A program made the position numbers and the translations under genes. Shown here one piece after another: positions 1 through 6,500 of a stretch of DNA of 8,417 bases; the first letter of the stretch is position 1; the number at the start of each line of letters is the position of its first letter. Source of the stretch: DASYSA01 sp036003885. Its GTDB lineage: Bacteria; Acidobacteriota; Blastocatellia; UBA7656. The stretch lies in assembly GCA_036003885.1 (NCBI GenBank), contig DASYSA010000042.1, positions 1 through 8,417 on the forward strand, given 5' to 3'. The notes under the pieces were generated by a model. The model did no database searches and was not told where the DNA came from. It was given only the letters and a program-made list of their open reading frames with translations.

Positions 1-245
1 TCACCCAATTTGCCAGGGTTGGTTCCCGGCCAGGGAGGCAACAATGTAGACTCAGTTCGGGCCACAATCTGATGGTACGCCTGGGTTCCGCGCTTGGGGT
101 GCCTGCGTGGAATGCCACGGGGCGGTAAAAAGAGCGCGATCGACTCTACCGAGAGGGTGACATTTCGATGAAGGAGTGCGTTAATTGTCACGGCGCGAAC
201 AGCGTGAGTACCGACGGCACATATTGCCATGAAAAGATGAACTGA
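1..245 (+). pseudogene. C-terminal remnant of a c-type cytochrome, frameshifted
   Basis: No single frame is open across this stretch, but three segments join into a cytochrome-like tail. Frame 1 reads to about position 69 (SPNLPGLVPGQGGNNVDSV...). Frame 2 then gives GFRAWGACVECHGAVK, with a CxxCH heme motif at 104-118. Frame 3 gives ERDRLYREGDISMKECVNCH, with a second CxxCH at 177-191, then a late CHEKMN and a TGA at 243-245. Dropping one base near 70 and one base from the A run at 127-131 restores a continuous reading frame. In the c-type cytochrome family CxxCH binds covalent heme in the periplasm. The gene enters from outside the window, so its start and full length are unknown. It is either a decayed gene or an intact one with two base errors. 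The specific cytochrome family was not recognised. Confidence 0.5.
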
Positions 246-247
246 AG

Positions 248-413
248 GGAAATGCGAAAGGGGGAGATTCGAAATGCGAAAAGCGAAATGCGAAATTGAA
301 ATGCGAAGTCTGATATGCGAAATGCGAAATGTGAGAACACCGAAGTCGTCATGTGCGCCGAAAGCACTCAGACTTCGAAAAGGCCGCATTTCGCATTTAA
401 CATTTCGAATTTC
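248..413. repeat. GCGAAAT repeat cluster with inverted arms
   Basis: Copies of GAAATGCGAA or close variants occur at about 249-258, 271-280, 285-294, 298-307 and 314-330. The opposite orientation follows at 386-413 (GCATTTCGCATTT, then CATTTCGAATTTC). Between them, CGAAGTC at 341-347 is perfectly matched by GACTTCG at 371-377. The block from about 312 to 413 could therefore fold into a long imperfect hairpin. This is typical of dispersed intergenic repeats, yet here the block overlaps the 5' end of the redoxin gene. No transposase or target-site duplication was seen. Confidence 0.7.
261..266 (+). promoter_or_regulatory. Ribosome binding site supporting the ATG at 274
   Basis: GGGGAG lies seven bases before the ATG at 274, a good Shine-Dalgarno position. 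The later in-frame starts (ATG 301, ATG 322, GTG 331) have no comparable purine-rich sequence before them. This is the main reason for keeping the long start, even though the first 46 or so codons are made of repeat DNA. Confidence 0.45.
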
Positions 414-1527
414 CCTCTTCCTCTTCCTGACGGCCGGCGTTGTTGGGGCGATTGACGGACCGGAACCCCCGACCTTGAAGATCGGCGCGAAGGCGCCAGG
501 TTTTGATCTGCCCGGCGTGGACGGGAAGAACTGGAAGCTGAGCGACTTCGACAAGTCGAAGATTCTGGTCGTGATCTTCACCTGCAATCATTGCCCGACA
601 GCTCAATACTACGAAGAGCGCATCAAGAAACTCGTAGCTGACTACAAAGACAAGGGTATCGCCTTTGTAGCTATTTCGCCCAATGACCCCGAATCGGTGC
701 GCCTTGATGAAAAGGGGTATACGGACCTGGGCGACTCGCTGGAAGAGATGAAGATCCGGGCGCGCGACCGACAGTTCAACTATCCGTACCTGCTCGGCGG
801 AGGAAAATACGAAGCCGTTGCCAGAGCATATGGTCCGAAGGCGACGCCTCACGCGTTCATCTTCGATGCCGAACGCAGGCTCCAGTACGTCGGGCGCATC
901 GATGACAGCGAGCGCGAGAAGTTCCTGCGCGTGCGCGATGTTCGCGTTGCCCTCGATGCGATGCTTGAGGGCAAGGAAGTCGCGGTGAAGGAGAATCGTG
1001 TCTTCGGCTGTTCCGTTAAGTGGTCAACCAAAGGTGAAGACGTCAAAAAGTACTGGGAGAACATCGCGGCCGAGCCGGTGACCATTGAATTGGTCGACGC
1101 CGAAGGGCTTCGTAAGCTGCGCATGAACGCCTCGGCTAACGACAGAGGCAAATTGCGGCTGGTTAACTTCTGGGCAACGTGGTGCGGACCGTGCGTGACT
1201 GAATTCCCCGACTTGATGACGATCAATCGCATGTACCGGCTGCGCGATTTCGAGGTCGTCACGGTTGCCGCCAATTACCCGGACGAGAAAGACGATGCGC
1301 TCGCCTTTTTGAAGAAGCATCAGGCTTCGAACAAGAACCTGCTGTTCGGCGACACGGACAAATACAAACTGATGGAAGCTTTCGAGCCGAGCTGGGAGGG
1401 CGCCTTGCCGTTCACGATGCTGATTGACCCCACGGGCGAGGTGCTCTACAAATCGCAAGGGCGCTTTGACGCGCTTGAATTGAAGCGGCGCATTGTAAAA
1501 TTTCTGAACGAGCGGAAACCGTGGTGA
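274..1527 (+). CDS. Exported two-domain thioredoxin-fold protein (redoxin fused to TlpA-like domain)
   Basis: This 417-residue protein carries two thioredoxin-fold units. Residues 67-235 resemble the AhpC/TSA-type redoxins, with IFTCNHCP (Cys104, Cys107), the cis-proline TPHAF at 191-195, and a trailing GCSVKW (Cys246). Residues 280-412 resemble TlpA/ResA thiol-disulfide oxidoreductases, with NFWATWCGPC (Cys304, Cys307) and a second cis-proline at LPFTML (Pro379). Residues 44-60 (FRISLFLFLTAGVVGA) form a hydrophobic signal-like core, so the protein probably works in the periplasm or is membrane-tethered. TlpA relatives reduce disulfides, for example in apocytochromes c, which suits the cytochrome remnant upstream. 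The fused layout is less common than single domains. The N-terminal 40 or so residues are basic, contain several cysteines and are encoded by the GCGAAAT repeat block, so the true start is uncertain (ATG 301, ATG 322 or GTG 331 are alternatives). The next gene overlaps its stop codon. The fold assignment is firm; the substrate is unknown. Confidence 0.88.
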   Translation: MRKAKCEIEMRSLICEMRNVRTPKSSCAPKALRLRKGRISHLTFRISLFLFLTAGVVGAIDGPEPPTLKIGAKAPGFDLPGVDGKNWKLSDFDKSKILVVIFTCNHCPTAQYYEERIKKLVADYKDKGIAFVAISPNDPESVRLDEKGYTDLGDSLEEMKIRARDRQFNYPYLLGGGKYEAVARAYGPKATPHAFIFDAERRLQYVGRIDDSEREKFLRVRDVRVALDAMLEGKEVAVKENRVFGCSVKWSTKGEDVKKYWENIAAEPVTIELVDAEGLRKLRMNASANDRGKLRLVNFWATWCGPCVTEFPDLMTINRMYRLRDFEVVTVAANYPDEKDDALAFLKKHQASNKNLLFGDTDKYKLMEAFEPSWEGALPFTMLIDPTGEVLYKSQGRFDALELKRRIVKFLNERKPW

Positions 1528-2261
1528 TGACGAAAATCAAAAAGAGAATTTTGAGAGTGGGCGTCGCGGGTGCGGCTCTCTTCGCGCTGTACCTGTTGTT
1601 GTTGTGCTTTCCGCAGGCATTCTTCCACTCATCCGTGACAGCGAACAACCTGGCGCTGTATTCCGATCAACCGTTCTCTTCGGAGGCGGGCAAGCATATT
1701 CTGAACCTGGTAGCTGGAAAGTTGTCCGCCTCGCCGCTCTATTTACCGCAGCAGAGTCACATGGCTTTCATCTGCAATGCACGCTGGCGTCAGAGACTCT
1801 TCTTCAATCGAAGCTACGGAGTTGGTGGAGTCAATCAGTATCCAGTGACCAGAAATGTATTTCTGAGAGACGCTCTCATTGAGCAGAACTGTCTGATCGG
1901 TCCCGGGGGTAGCCGAGTGCAGGGAGAGCGGACGCTCGATTATTTCATCGCTCACGAAATTACCCACACATTGACGGCTCAGACAGTAGGTTGGGTGAAC
2001 TACTATAGGTTGCCGCAATGGGTTCGCGAAGGATACGCGGACTATGTTGGAAAGGGGACCGCGTTTAACTACGATGAAGCAAAGCGTGCGTTCCTTGCGA
2101 ATGTTCCTGAGATGGACTGGCAGAAGTCAGGGCTGTATTGGCGCTACCACTTGTTGGTGGCGTACCTGTTGGACAGGCAGCACTGGAGCGTGCAGCGGTT
2201 GTTGACCGAGCCGATGGAACAAACGGCAGTTGAAGATGCAATCCGCGCGGAGAAGCCTTGA
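1527..2261 (+). CDS. Membrane-anchored gluzincin-like (peptidase MA-like) protein
   Basis: The product of 244 residues starts with a basic stretch (MTKIKKR) and one hydrophobic helix at about 9-30, so it is probably anchored in the inner membrane with the rest outside. The catalytic signature is HEITH at 143-147 followed by WVREGYADY, where Glu168 lies 21 residues after the second His. This HExxH...E arrangement is that of gluzincin zinc peptidases and best resembles the small 'peptidase MA-like' group. Two His and the distal Glu would bind zinc, with Glu144 as the catalytic base. The remainder is unremarkable, with a helical tail. I chose the ATG that shares its A with the upstream TGA, but GTG codons at 1521 and 1524 are possible starts and GAGCGGA at 1510-1516 is spaced better for 1521. 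The overlap implies translational coupling with the redoxin gene. The substrate is unknown. Confidence 0.75.
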   Translation: MTKIKKRILRVGVAGAALFALYLLLLCFPQAFFHSSVTANNLALYSDQPFSSEAGKHILNLVAGKLSASPLYLPQQSHMAFICNARWRQRLFFNRSYGVGGVNQYPVTRNVFLRDALIEQNCLIGPGGSRVQGERTLDYFIAHEITHTLTAQTVGWVNYYRLPQWVREGYADYVGKGTAFNYDEAKRAFLANVPEMDWQKSGLYWRYHLLVAYLLDRQHWSVQRLLTEPMEQTAVEDAIRAEKP

Positions 2262-2269
2262 CCATTATC

Positions 2270-2300
2270 CGCGAATCTCACGAATAATCACGAATCAACA
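2270..2300. repeat. Partial CACGAAT repeat
   Basis: Just after the peptidase gene the sequence reads CGCGAATCTCACGAATAATC followed by ACGAATCAACA. It has three spaced CGAAT cores in the same style as the left half of the palindrome at 3940-4010. The matching opposite-strand half is absent, so this looks like a truncated or one-armed copy of the same dispersed element. The rest of the 2262-2553 spacer holds short weak hairpins (AAGCC/GGCTT at 2325-2340, GACAC/GTGTC at 2485-2499) and no recognisable gene. Confidence 0.55.
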
Positions 2301-2420
2301 AGAACGAGTCCTCTTGCGACGGTCAAGCCGCGCCGGGCTTCTTGCGCAAAACCGTGAGGCTCACTAAAGCGATACTTCGTTATTGCTCCACGGTAACAAA
2401 TTTGATAGCATCCGTCCGCC

Positions 2421-2453
2421 CCGCCATAACGGTCACGCCCGCCATTACGGTCA
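2421..2453. repeat. Direct repeat pair with 18-base period
   Basis: CCGCCATAACGGTCA at 2421-2435 is repeated as CCGCCATTACGGTCA at 2439-2453, differing at one base of 15. The two copies start 18 bases apart and lie about 100 bases before the start of the 438-residue gene. Such a pair could bind a regulator as tandem sites, or be a simple duplication. No recognisable promoter boxes could be fitted confidently around it. Confidence 0.5.
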
Positions 2454-2553
2454 AATCAAGTTAGAGATTAGTTGATCTGAGCCTGACACCCCGCGTGTCG
2501 GGACCGTCATTGTCTTTCAGGCTCCGCTTCGCCCACGCGGATTAAGGAGATCT

Positions 2554-3870
2554 ATGAGCGAAGTGAAACTCAACATCAAAGACAGCGAGTCTACAATTCA
2601 CGGGACGATGCACGGCAGTGACGCTGATCGCGTTATTGCCGCCTTGTCCGCCGAACCCGAGACGATTGCCGAACTCGAGGCCGCGCTCGAACGGTTCAAC
2701 AAGCGCATCGACGACCGAAGGCCGTTCGCATCATTTCACGCGGGCGAAGACCTCGAACCGTGGGACGCCGGACTGGTCATCGTGGATTTGGCCGCCCGTC
2801 TCGTCGGCGTCGAGTCTAGCTACTCAAGTCCGCATAGTGAGGGAGAAATCCGGTATCACGATGGCTTTCAGGCGACCGACTTCTGTATTCCTTACCGCCT
2901 CCACACCGATTGGATGTTCGTCGGGTCCGCACTTGAATATGAAGCCCTTTGTGACAAGCGACGCGCGGATCGTGCCGCGAACGCGCCCATCGACACCCGC
3001 CTGGTTCTTTATGGCAGGCCGATGATCGAGTTCATCGCCGAGGAGTGTCTGGCAGCGCGCCTCCGGCCTACGCTCTCCGTGGAAGAACCTTCGCTTGAAG
3101 CAGACGCGGAAGACTCGATAGCCGGAATTCACGCACGCTGGCTGATGACGCTGCGCGCCGATCTTTCGGGACATTCCGAGACCATCCCATCTGCGCCCGC
3201 GACCACCGAACAGCATTCGCGCGAACGAAGCCCCCGTGATGTGATTCTCGAGAAGCTCGAATTCATCGATTTCGACCTGCAGTGGCGGGCGTTGCAGTGG
3301 TCTCGGTTGGGCGAAGGCCCACCGCCCCTGGCGCGCGACAGCTTCGCATACCGGTTCGCTGGGTTTGGCACTCAGGAGTACGTGATCTATTACGACTTGC
3401 TGCGCCACCTGCTGCGGGCGTGTTGGCAGTACGTTCAGTCCGAAGAGCAAATCGAGCCGGCCACCGAGGTGGCGAGACTCGAGCGACTCAAAGAAGTCTG
3501 GTTGGCCGAGCCACAGGAGGAGTTCGACGGTCGTATTCCATCCGCTCTGATCGAGAGCGAACGCCGTCGAATCCCAATCACGCTGACGACCCGGGATGTG
3601 ATGATTGATGAGAACTGTGACCTGTGCAGACAGATGGCGGACGAAATCGGCGAAGGTAGCGGGCCCGCCTTCTGGTACCTGGACGGATGCAACATGGACG
3701 ACGGGTTTGAGTTTTCCACTCATCGGACACGCGAGGAGTGGGATGCAGAGCAGCGTGAGTGGGAAGCGTTCGCCGAGGAATTCGATCGCGAATGGGAGGC
3801 AAAGCAGCGGGAGAGTGGTCGCGACTGGGAGTTCTTGTTGGGAGATGACGACGCCTCAACGCAGAACTGA
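2554..3870 (+). CDS. Conserved-looking orphan protein with Cys/Trp-rich acidic C-terminus
   Basis: This 438-residue protein has no signal peptide or membrane segment, so it is probably cytoplasmic. The start is clear: AAGGAG at 2544-2549 lies four bases before the ATG. I do not recognise a named family. The N-terminal 50 residues are soluble and charged (HGSDADRVIAALSAEPETIA, then a short helix). The middle is mixed alpha/beta, with a linker of low complexity around 205-228. The most distinctive part is 350-400, with a CxxC (Cys355, Cys358), then GPAFWYLDGCNMDD (370-383) and FSTHRTREEW. It could be a small metal site built from the Cys pair, Cys379 and His390, but that is inference. Residues 394-430 are a Trp/Glu/Arg-rich helix, probably a coiled coil. 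A 299-codon open frame on the opposite strand is read as a shadow. The flanking repeats and spacers suggest it is transcribed alone. The gene is certain; its function is unknown. Confidence 0.85.
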   Translation: MSEVKLNIKDSESTIHGTMHGSDADRVIAALSAEPETIAELEAALERFNKRIDDRRPFASFHAGEDLEPWDAGLVIVDLAARLVGVESSYSSPHSEGEIRYHDGFQATDFCIPYRLHTDWMFVGSALEYEALCDKRRADRAANAPIDTRLVLYGRPMIEFIAEECLAARLRPTLSVEEPSLEADAEDSIAGIHARWLMTLRADLSGHSETIPSAPATTEQHSRERSPRDVILEKLEFIDFDLQWRALQWSRLGEGPPPLARDSFAYRFAGFGTQEYVIYYDLLRHLLRACWQYVQSEEQIEPATEVARLERLKEVWLAEPQEEFDGRIPSALIESERRRIPITLTTRDVMIDENCDLCRQMADEIGEGSGPAFWYLDGCNMDDGFEFSTHRTREEWDAEQREWEAFAEEFDREWEAKQRESGRDWEFLLGDDDASTQN

Positions 3871-3939
3871 ATACAAAAGAGGGGCGCGACCATTCTGTTA
3901 TTTTCAAACCGGGACTAGAAGCCTGAAGGGGCGGAGGGC

Positions 3940-4010
3940 CACGAATTACACGAACAACACGAATCGACACGAATTATTCGTGATCATTTGTGCAATTAGT
4001 GTAATTCGTG
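3940..4010. repeat. 71-base palindromic CACGAAT element
   Basis: The ends CACGAATTACAC (3940-3951) and GTGTAATTCGTG (3999-4010) are perfect 12-base inverted repeats. The centre CACGAATTATTCGTG (3968-3982) is itself a palindrome. Both share the same midpoint at 3975, so the whole block is one imperfect palindrome built from repeated ACACGAA-type units. It lies 70 bases after the stop of the orphan gene and 140 bases before the next start. It may be a non-autonomous REP-like element or act as a transcript-end hairpin, though no T run follows. Confidence 0.8.
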
Positions 4011-4085
4011 TTCCCACCCCCTACCATTATCGATCTCAGTCCCAGTTTCAGCGACACCCTCACTCATCATTTTTCGAAACGGGCC

Positions 4086-4119
4086 TTGATGTTCCAGTCG
4101 TCGCGAGTAACAATCGCGA
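4086..4119 (+). promoter_or_regulatory. Tentative promoter with paired TCGCGA sites
   Basis: TTGATG at 4086-4091 and AACAAT at 4109-4114 are separated by 17 bases and resemble sigma-70 boxes, each with at least four of six matches. The six-base palindrome TCGCGA occurs at 4101-4106 and again at 4114-4119, bracketing the putative -10 box, where a repressor could act. The next gene starts at 4151. Chance matches of this quality are common and the promoter rules of this lineage are unknown to me. Confidence 0.22.
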
Positions 4120-4150
4120 TGCGAGCGTGTTATCTCTCCAAGGAGGATAC

Positions 4151-4750
4151 ATGAAACCAGAACGCAAACTCGTCAGCTATCTGCTGTTGGGGATTGTCTG
4201 GATGTCGATGGCAGCCCTCTCGGCCCAGCCCTCCTGCCTTTCCTCACTCGCAGTCGCGGCAAAACAGGTATATACCGGCAACATCTTCTACCTCGGCGGA
4301 CGTCAAGGAAGCTCTGTAACAACCTTCACGCTGACGATCGACAGTTTTAACTCCGACGCCGAGATTCAGAGCCTTGCAGATACGTTGAAGAATGGGGGTC
4401 AGGATGCCCTGTTGAAAGCGATCACAAAAGAAAAGAGAGGCACGATTCGGATCGGCACCGGCCTTGCTCGAGACATCAACGCAGCCTGGATGTCTGAAGG
4501 TCCCGAAGGAGAGCGTAAGATCACGGCACTCTCTGAACGACTGGTCGGATTCTCAGAGGCTCGTCGCGGAGCAAGATCCCTCGACTACCCTTTCACCTTC
4601 ATTGAAATCTATATGGAGACTGACGGGAAGGGCGAGGGAGGACTGATTCCGGCCGCCAAGGTTCAGTTCAAGGGCGGCAAGAACTGGGAGGTTGAAAACT
4701 TCGGCATCTACCCGGCGCGGTTGACTAACATCAGGTTGCGGGCGAAGTAA
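4151..4750 (+). CDS. Short exported protein of unknown function
   Basis: The product has 199 residues. The frame stays open far upstream into the previous gene, but the start is set by a near-perfect Shine-Dalgarno AAGGAGGA at 4140-4147 just before ATG 4151. Residues 1-24 are a signal peptide (MKPERK, then the core LVSYLLLGIVWMSMAAL), with likely cleavage after ALSA or a little later after AVA. The mature part begins QVYTGNIFYLGG and continues with TFTLTIDSFNSDAEI and a GGQDALLKAI helix. It ends with DYPFTFIEIYME, GGLIPAAKVQF and VENFGIYPARL. It looks like a compact, mostly beta domain. I recall similar short secreted proteins in acidobacterial genomes, but I know no function and see no catalytic motif. 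It has its own spacer and possible promoter, so it is probably monocistronic. Confidence 0.85.
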   Translation: MKPERKLVSYLLLGIVWMSMAALSAQPSCLSSLAVAAKQVYTGNIFYLGGRQGSSVTTFTLTIDSFNSDAEIQSLADTLKNGGQDALLKAITKEKRGTIRIGTGLARDINAAWMSEGPEGERKITALSERLVGFSEARRGARSLDYPFTFIEIYMETDGKGEGGLIPAAKVQFKGGKNWEVENFGIYPARLTNIRLRAK

Positions 4751-4796
4751 CCGGCGAGTTCGTGGATCTGAAAGCAGGAAGGCTGGATCTCACAGC

Positions 4797-4819
4797 CTGG
4801 TCATTTGGGGACTGACCAG
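4797..4819 (+). other. Small hairpin after the exported protein gene
   Basis: CTGGTCA (4797-4803) and TGACCAG (4813-4819) form a perfect seven-base stem with a nine-base loop, 46 bases after the stop codon. No T run follows, so it is at best a weak transcript-end structure. The remaining spacer up to 4932 contains a possible promoter (ATGTCA 4836-4841, 17 bases, TAAGAT 4859-4864) for the regulator gene, of low certainty. Confidence 0.25.
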
Positions 4820-4932
4820 TCACTACCGATTTAGAATGTCATAAGCATCGGGATGGGTTAAGATTGTCACTCGTGCCGAACCCATAGGCTTCGGACCTGA
4901 AACGATGTCTGAGTGGTGACGAGTATTTCCAA

Positions 4933-6057
4933 GTGGAGCCTTCCCTCGATCTAACTGCAATTCTGACTCTCTTAGGAGGCGCTCAAGGGATCCTATTGGC
5001 CCTGGCGCTTCTTGGGCTTAACCAGAGCAATCGCACCGCCCCTCGGCTTCTCGCCGCGTTCATGATCATCAGTTCAATAAGCATTGGCGGCAGCGTGCTT
5101 CATAGTACGAAATTCATTCTCGTATATCCTCACCTGAATCAAATCGCAACGCCCTTCCATTTTCTCGTCGGGCCGGTAGTGTTTCTTTATATCAGGGTCA
5201 CAACCTCGGGAGAGCCGCGCCTTCGAAAGAGGGACCTTCTCCATTTCATACCCTTCGTGCTGTGCGCCCTATATTACCTGCCTCTTTATCTGCAAAGCAG
5301 GGAGCATAAACGCGACTACATAACCGCGGCATTTCAAAACTATCCTCCTACTGAGTGGCGCATCAGGTCGCTGCTGCTACTTTTCCAATCTCTTCCTTAC
5401 CTGGTATTGACAGTCTCGATGTTCCGGGCACACAACCGAAGGATAAAAGATTCTTCCTCCCCAACCGGCAGACTCAACCTGCTATGGCTTCGAATCTTCG
5501 TAGTTATGATTCTGATTACCTCAGCAGCCGGCCTCCTTCGTTTCATGTTTAGCTTTCGCGCCGAGAGCATGCTCCTTGTCCCGTTGTGCTTTTCGATAAT
5601 GGTTTACGTCGCTGGCTATATGGCGCTAAAGCATCCTGAGGCCCTGGCGGGAGTTGATGAGTCCGCACCATTGAAGAAGTATGAAAAATCAAACCTCACG
5701 CCGGAGCGAGCCGAGGCTTATCTAACGAAACTGCTTCATGTGATGAAAACAGAAAGGCCTTATATAGATGGTGATCTTACTCTGCAGAAGCTTGCGGACA
5801 GACTGTCAATACCGGTCAACCACCTTTCTCAAATTATCAACGAACGATTGGGTCAAAACTTCTTTGACTTCATCAACTCATATCGCGTGAAAGAGGCCCA
5901 GGAGTTGTTGATCGATGCAGCCAAGAAACATTACACCGTCATAGCCATTGCCGAAGAGGTCGGTTTCAGTTCGAAATCGGCCTTCAACGCCGTATTCAAG
6001 AAACACGTCAATATGACGCCTTCCGAGTTCCGGAGAAGCGGCAACACCAAGGCCTGA
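4933..6057 (+). CDS. Seven-helix membrane protein with AraC-type DNA-binding domain
   Basis: This 374-residue protein probably senses something at the membrane and regulates transcription directly. Seven hydrophobic segments lie at about 7-29, 36-53, 71-89, 101-120, 147-164, 183-202 and 212-230. A linker (KKYEKSNLTPERAEAYLTKL) follows, then an AraC/XylS domain at 262-370. Its first helix-turn-helix is LTLQKLADRLSIPVNHLSQI (282-301), and the second is around IAEEVGFSSKSAFNAVFKK (339-357) with the typical ending MTPSEFRR. Unlike classical AraC proteins it has no cupin sensor; the sensor is the membrane part, an arrangement known from many Bacteroidota and other environmental bacteria. The start is GTG, because the first ATG would remove the first helix. 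Its ribosome site is weak (TGACGAG near 4917-4923). It lies between two exported-protein genes, which are candidate targets. The ligand is unknown. Confidence 0.88.
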   Translation: MEPSLDLTAILTLLGGAQGILLALALLGLNQSNRTAPRLLAAFMIISSISIGGSVLHSTKFILVYPHLNQIATPFHFLVGPVVFLYIRVTTSGEPRLRKRDLLHFIPFVLCALYYLPLYLQSREHKRDYITAAFQNYPPTEWRIRSLLLLFQSLPYLVLTVSMFRAHNRRIKDSSSPTGRLNLLWLRIFVVMILITSAAGLLRFMFSFRAESMLLVPLCFSIMVYVAGYMALKHPEALAGVDESAPLKKYEKSNLTPERAEAYLTKLLHVMKTERPYIDGDLTLQKLADRLSIPVNHLSQIINERLGQNFFDFINSYRVKEAQELLIDAAKKHYTVIAIAEEVGFSSKSAFNAVFKKHVNMTPSEFRRSGNTKA

Positions 6058-6211
6058 CTCAGTTCACTTCTGCGACAATTCTTCGAGTTCCACGAACTCA
6101 TTGATGCTCCTTTGTGTCTCTGGGGTCGAAAGGAGTGCCACCAGGCCTTTGAAGATCGAGCGCCACCAAGCCTACAAAAGCTCACTCTAAGATCTTCAGC
6201 TTCTTACTATC

Positions 6212-6391
6212 ATGGTGTCTGGGACCAGCCATAGCGCTTCAGAAGCCTTCAATGTGTGCCGGAACCATATATCAGGACGACCTGACTTCCAACTCAGGCC
6301 ATTCTCGGCGGAAATCGCGCGTATCATATGCAAAGAAGGTGCTCCTACCAGCATCGCAAGACTCGAGAAGATCGCGTCTGCGGGAATGTAG
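6212..6391 (+). other. Possible small ORF or decayed gene fragment (59 residues)
   Basis: The ATG at 6212 opens a frame of 59 codons ending at TAG 6389-6391. The peptide (GRPDFQLRPFSAEIARIICK, then EGAPTSIARLEKIASAGM) reads like natural protein, with an amphipathic helical pattern. There is no ribosome binding site before the ATG, and a frame on the opposite strand (6196-6399) looks about as protein-like because the wobble positions coincide. It may be a remnant of a lost gene, a real small protein, or chance. I do not recognise the family. Confidence 0.22.
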
Positions 6392-6490
6392 GCCGGCATT
6401 TTTTGCTGGAAGGGTTCGCCTCACGACGACCGAACTCTCGAGTCGAATGATTACCGGCAAGTTTGGTATCGAGGTCTTGGACACAGGTGA

Positions 6491-6500
6491 AAGGAAGGGG
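6491..6500 (+). promoter_or_regulatory. Ribosome binding site setting the metalloprotease start
   Basis: AAGGAAGGGG ends five bases before ATG 6506. The in-frame GTG at 6500 would sit inside this site, so ATG 6506 is the better start. Confidence 0.6.

Noticed and set aside
248..413. Possible CRISPR array from regularly repeated GCGAAAT
   Set aside because: The units are short and unevenly spaced, with no distinct spacers, and they switch orientation.
2824..3723. Long open frame on the minus strand, 299 codons
   Set aside because: It lies wholly inside the 438-residue gene, which has a strong ribosome site and protein-like content. The antisense frame shows no recognisable motif.
2261..4031. 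ACCATTATC shared by 2261-2269 and 4023-4031, near both CACGAAT repeats
   Set aside because: It is only nine bases long and differently placed relative to each repeat, so it is probably chance.
3605..4150. Upstream extension of the exported protein frame
   Set aside because: The frame is open by chance through the end of the previous gene and the palindrome. The signal peptide and strong ribosome site place the start at 4151.
5931..6185. 84-codon minus-strand frame overlapping the end of the regulator gene
   Set aside because: An AAGGAG-like sequence precedes an internal ATG on that strand, but more than a third of the frame is antisense to the AraC domain and it shows no recognisable motif.
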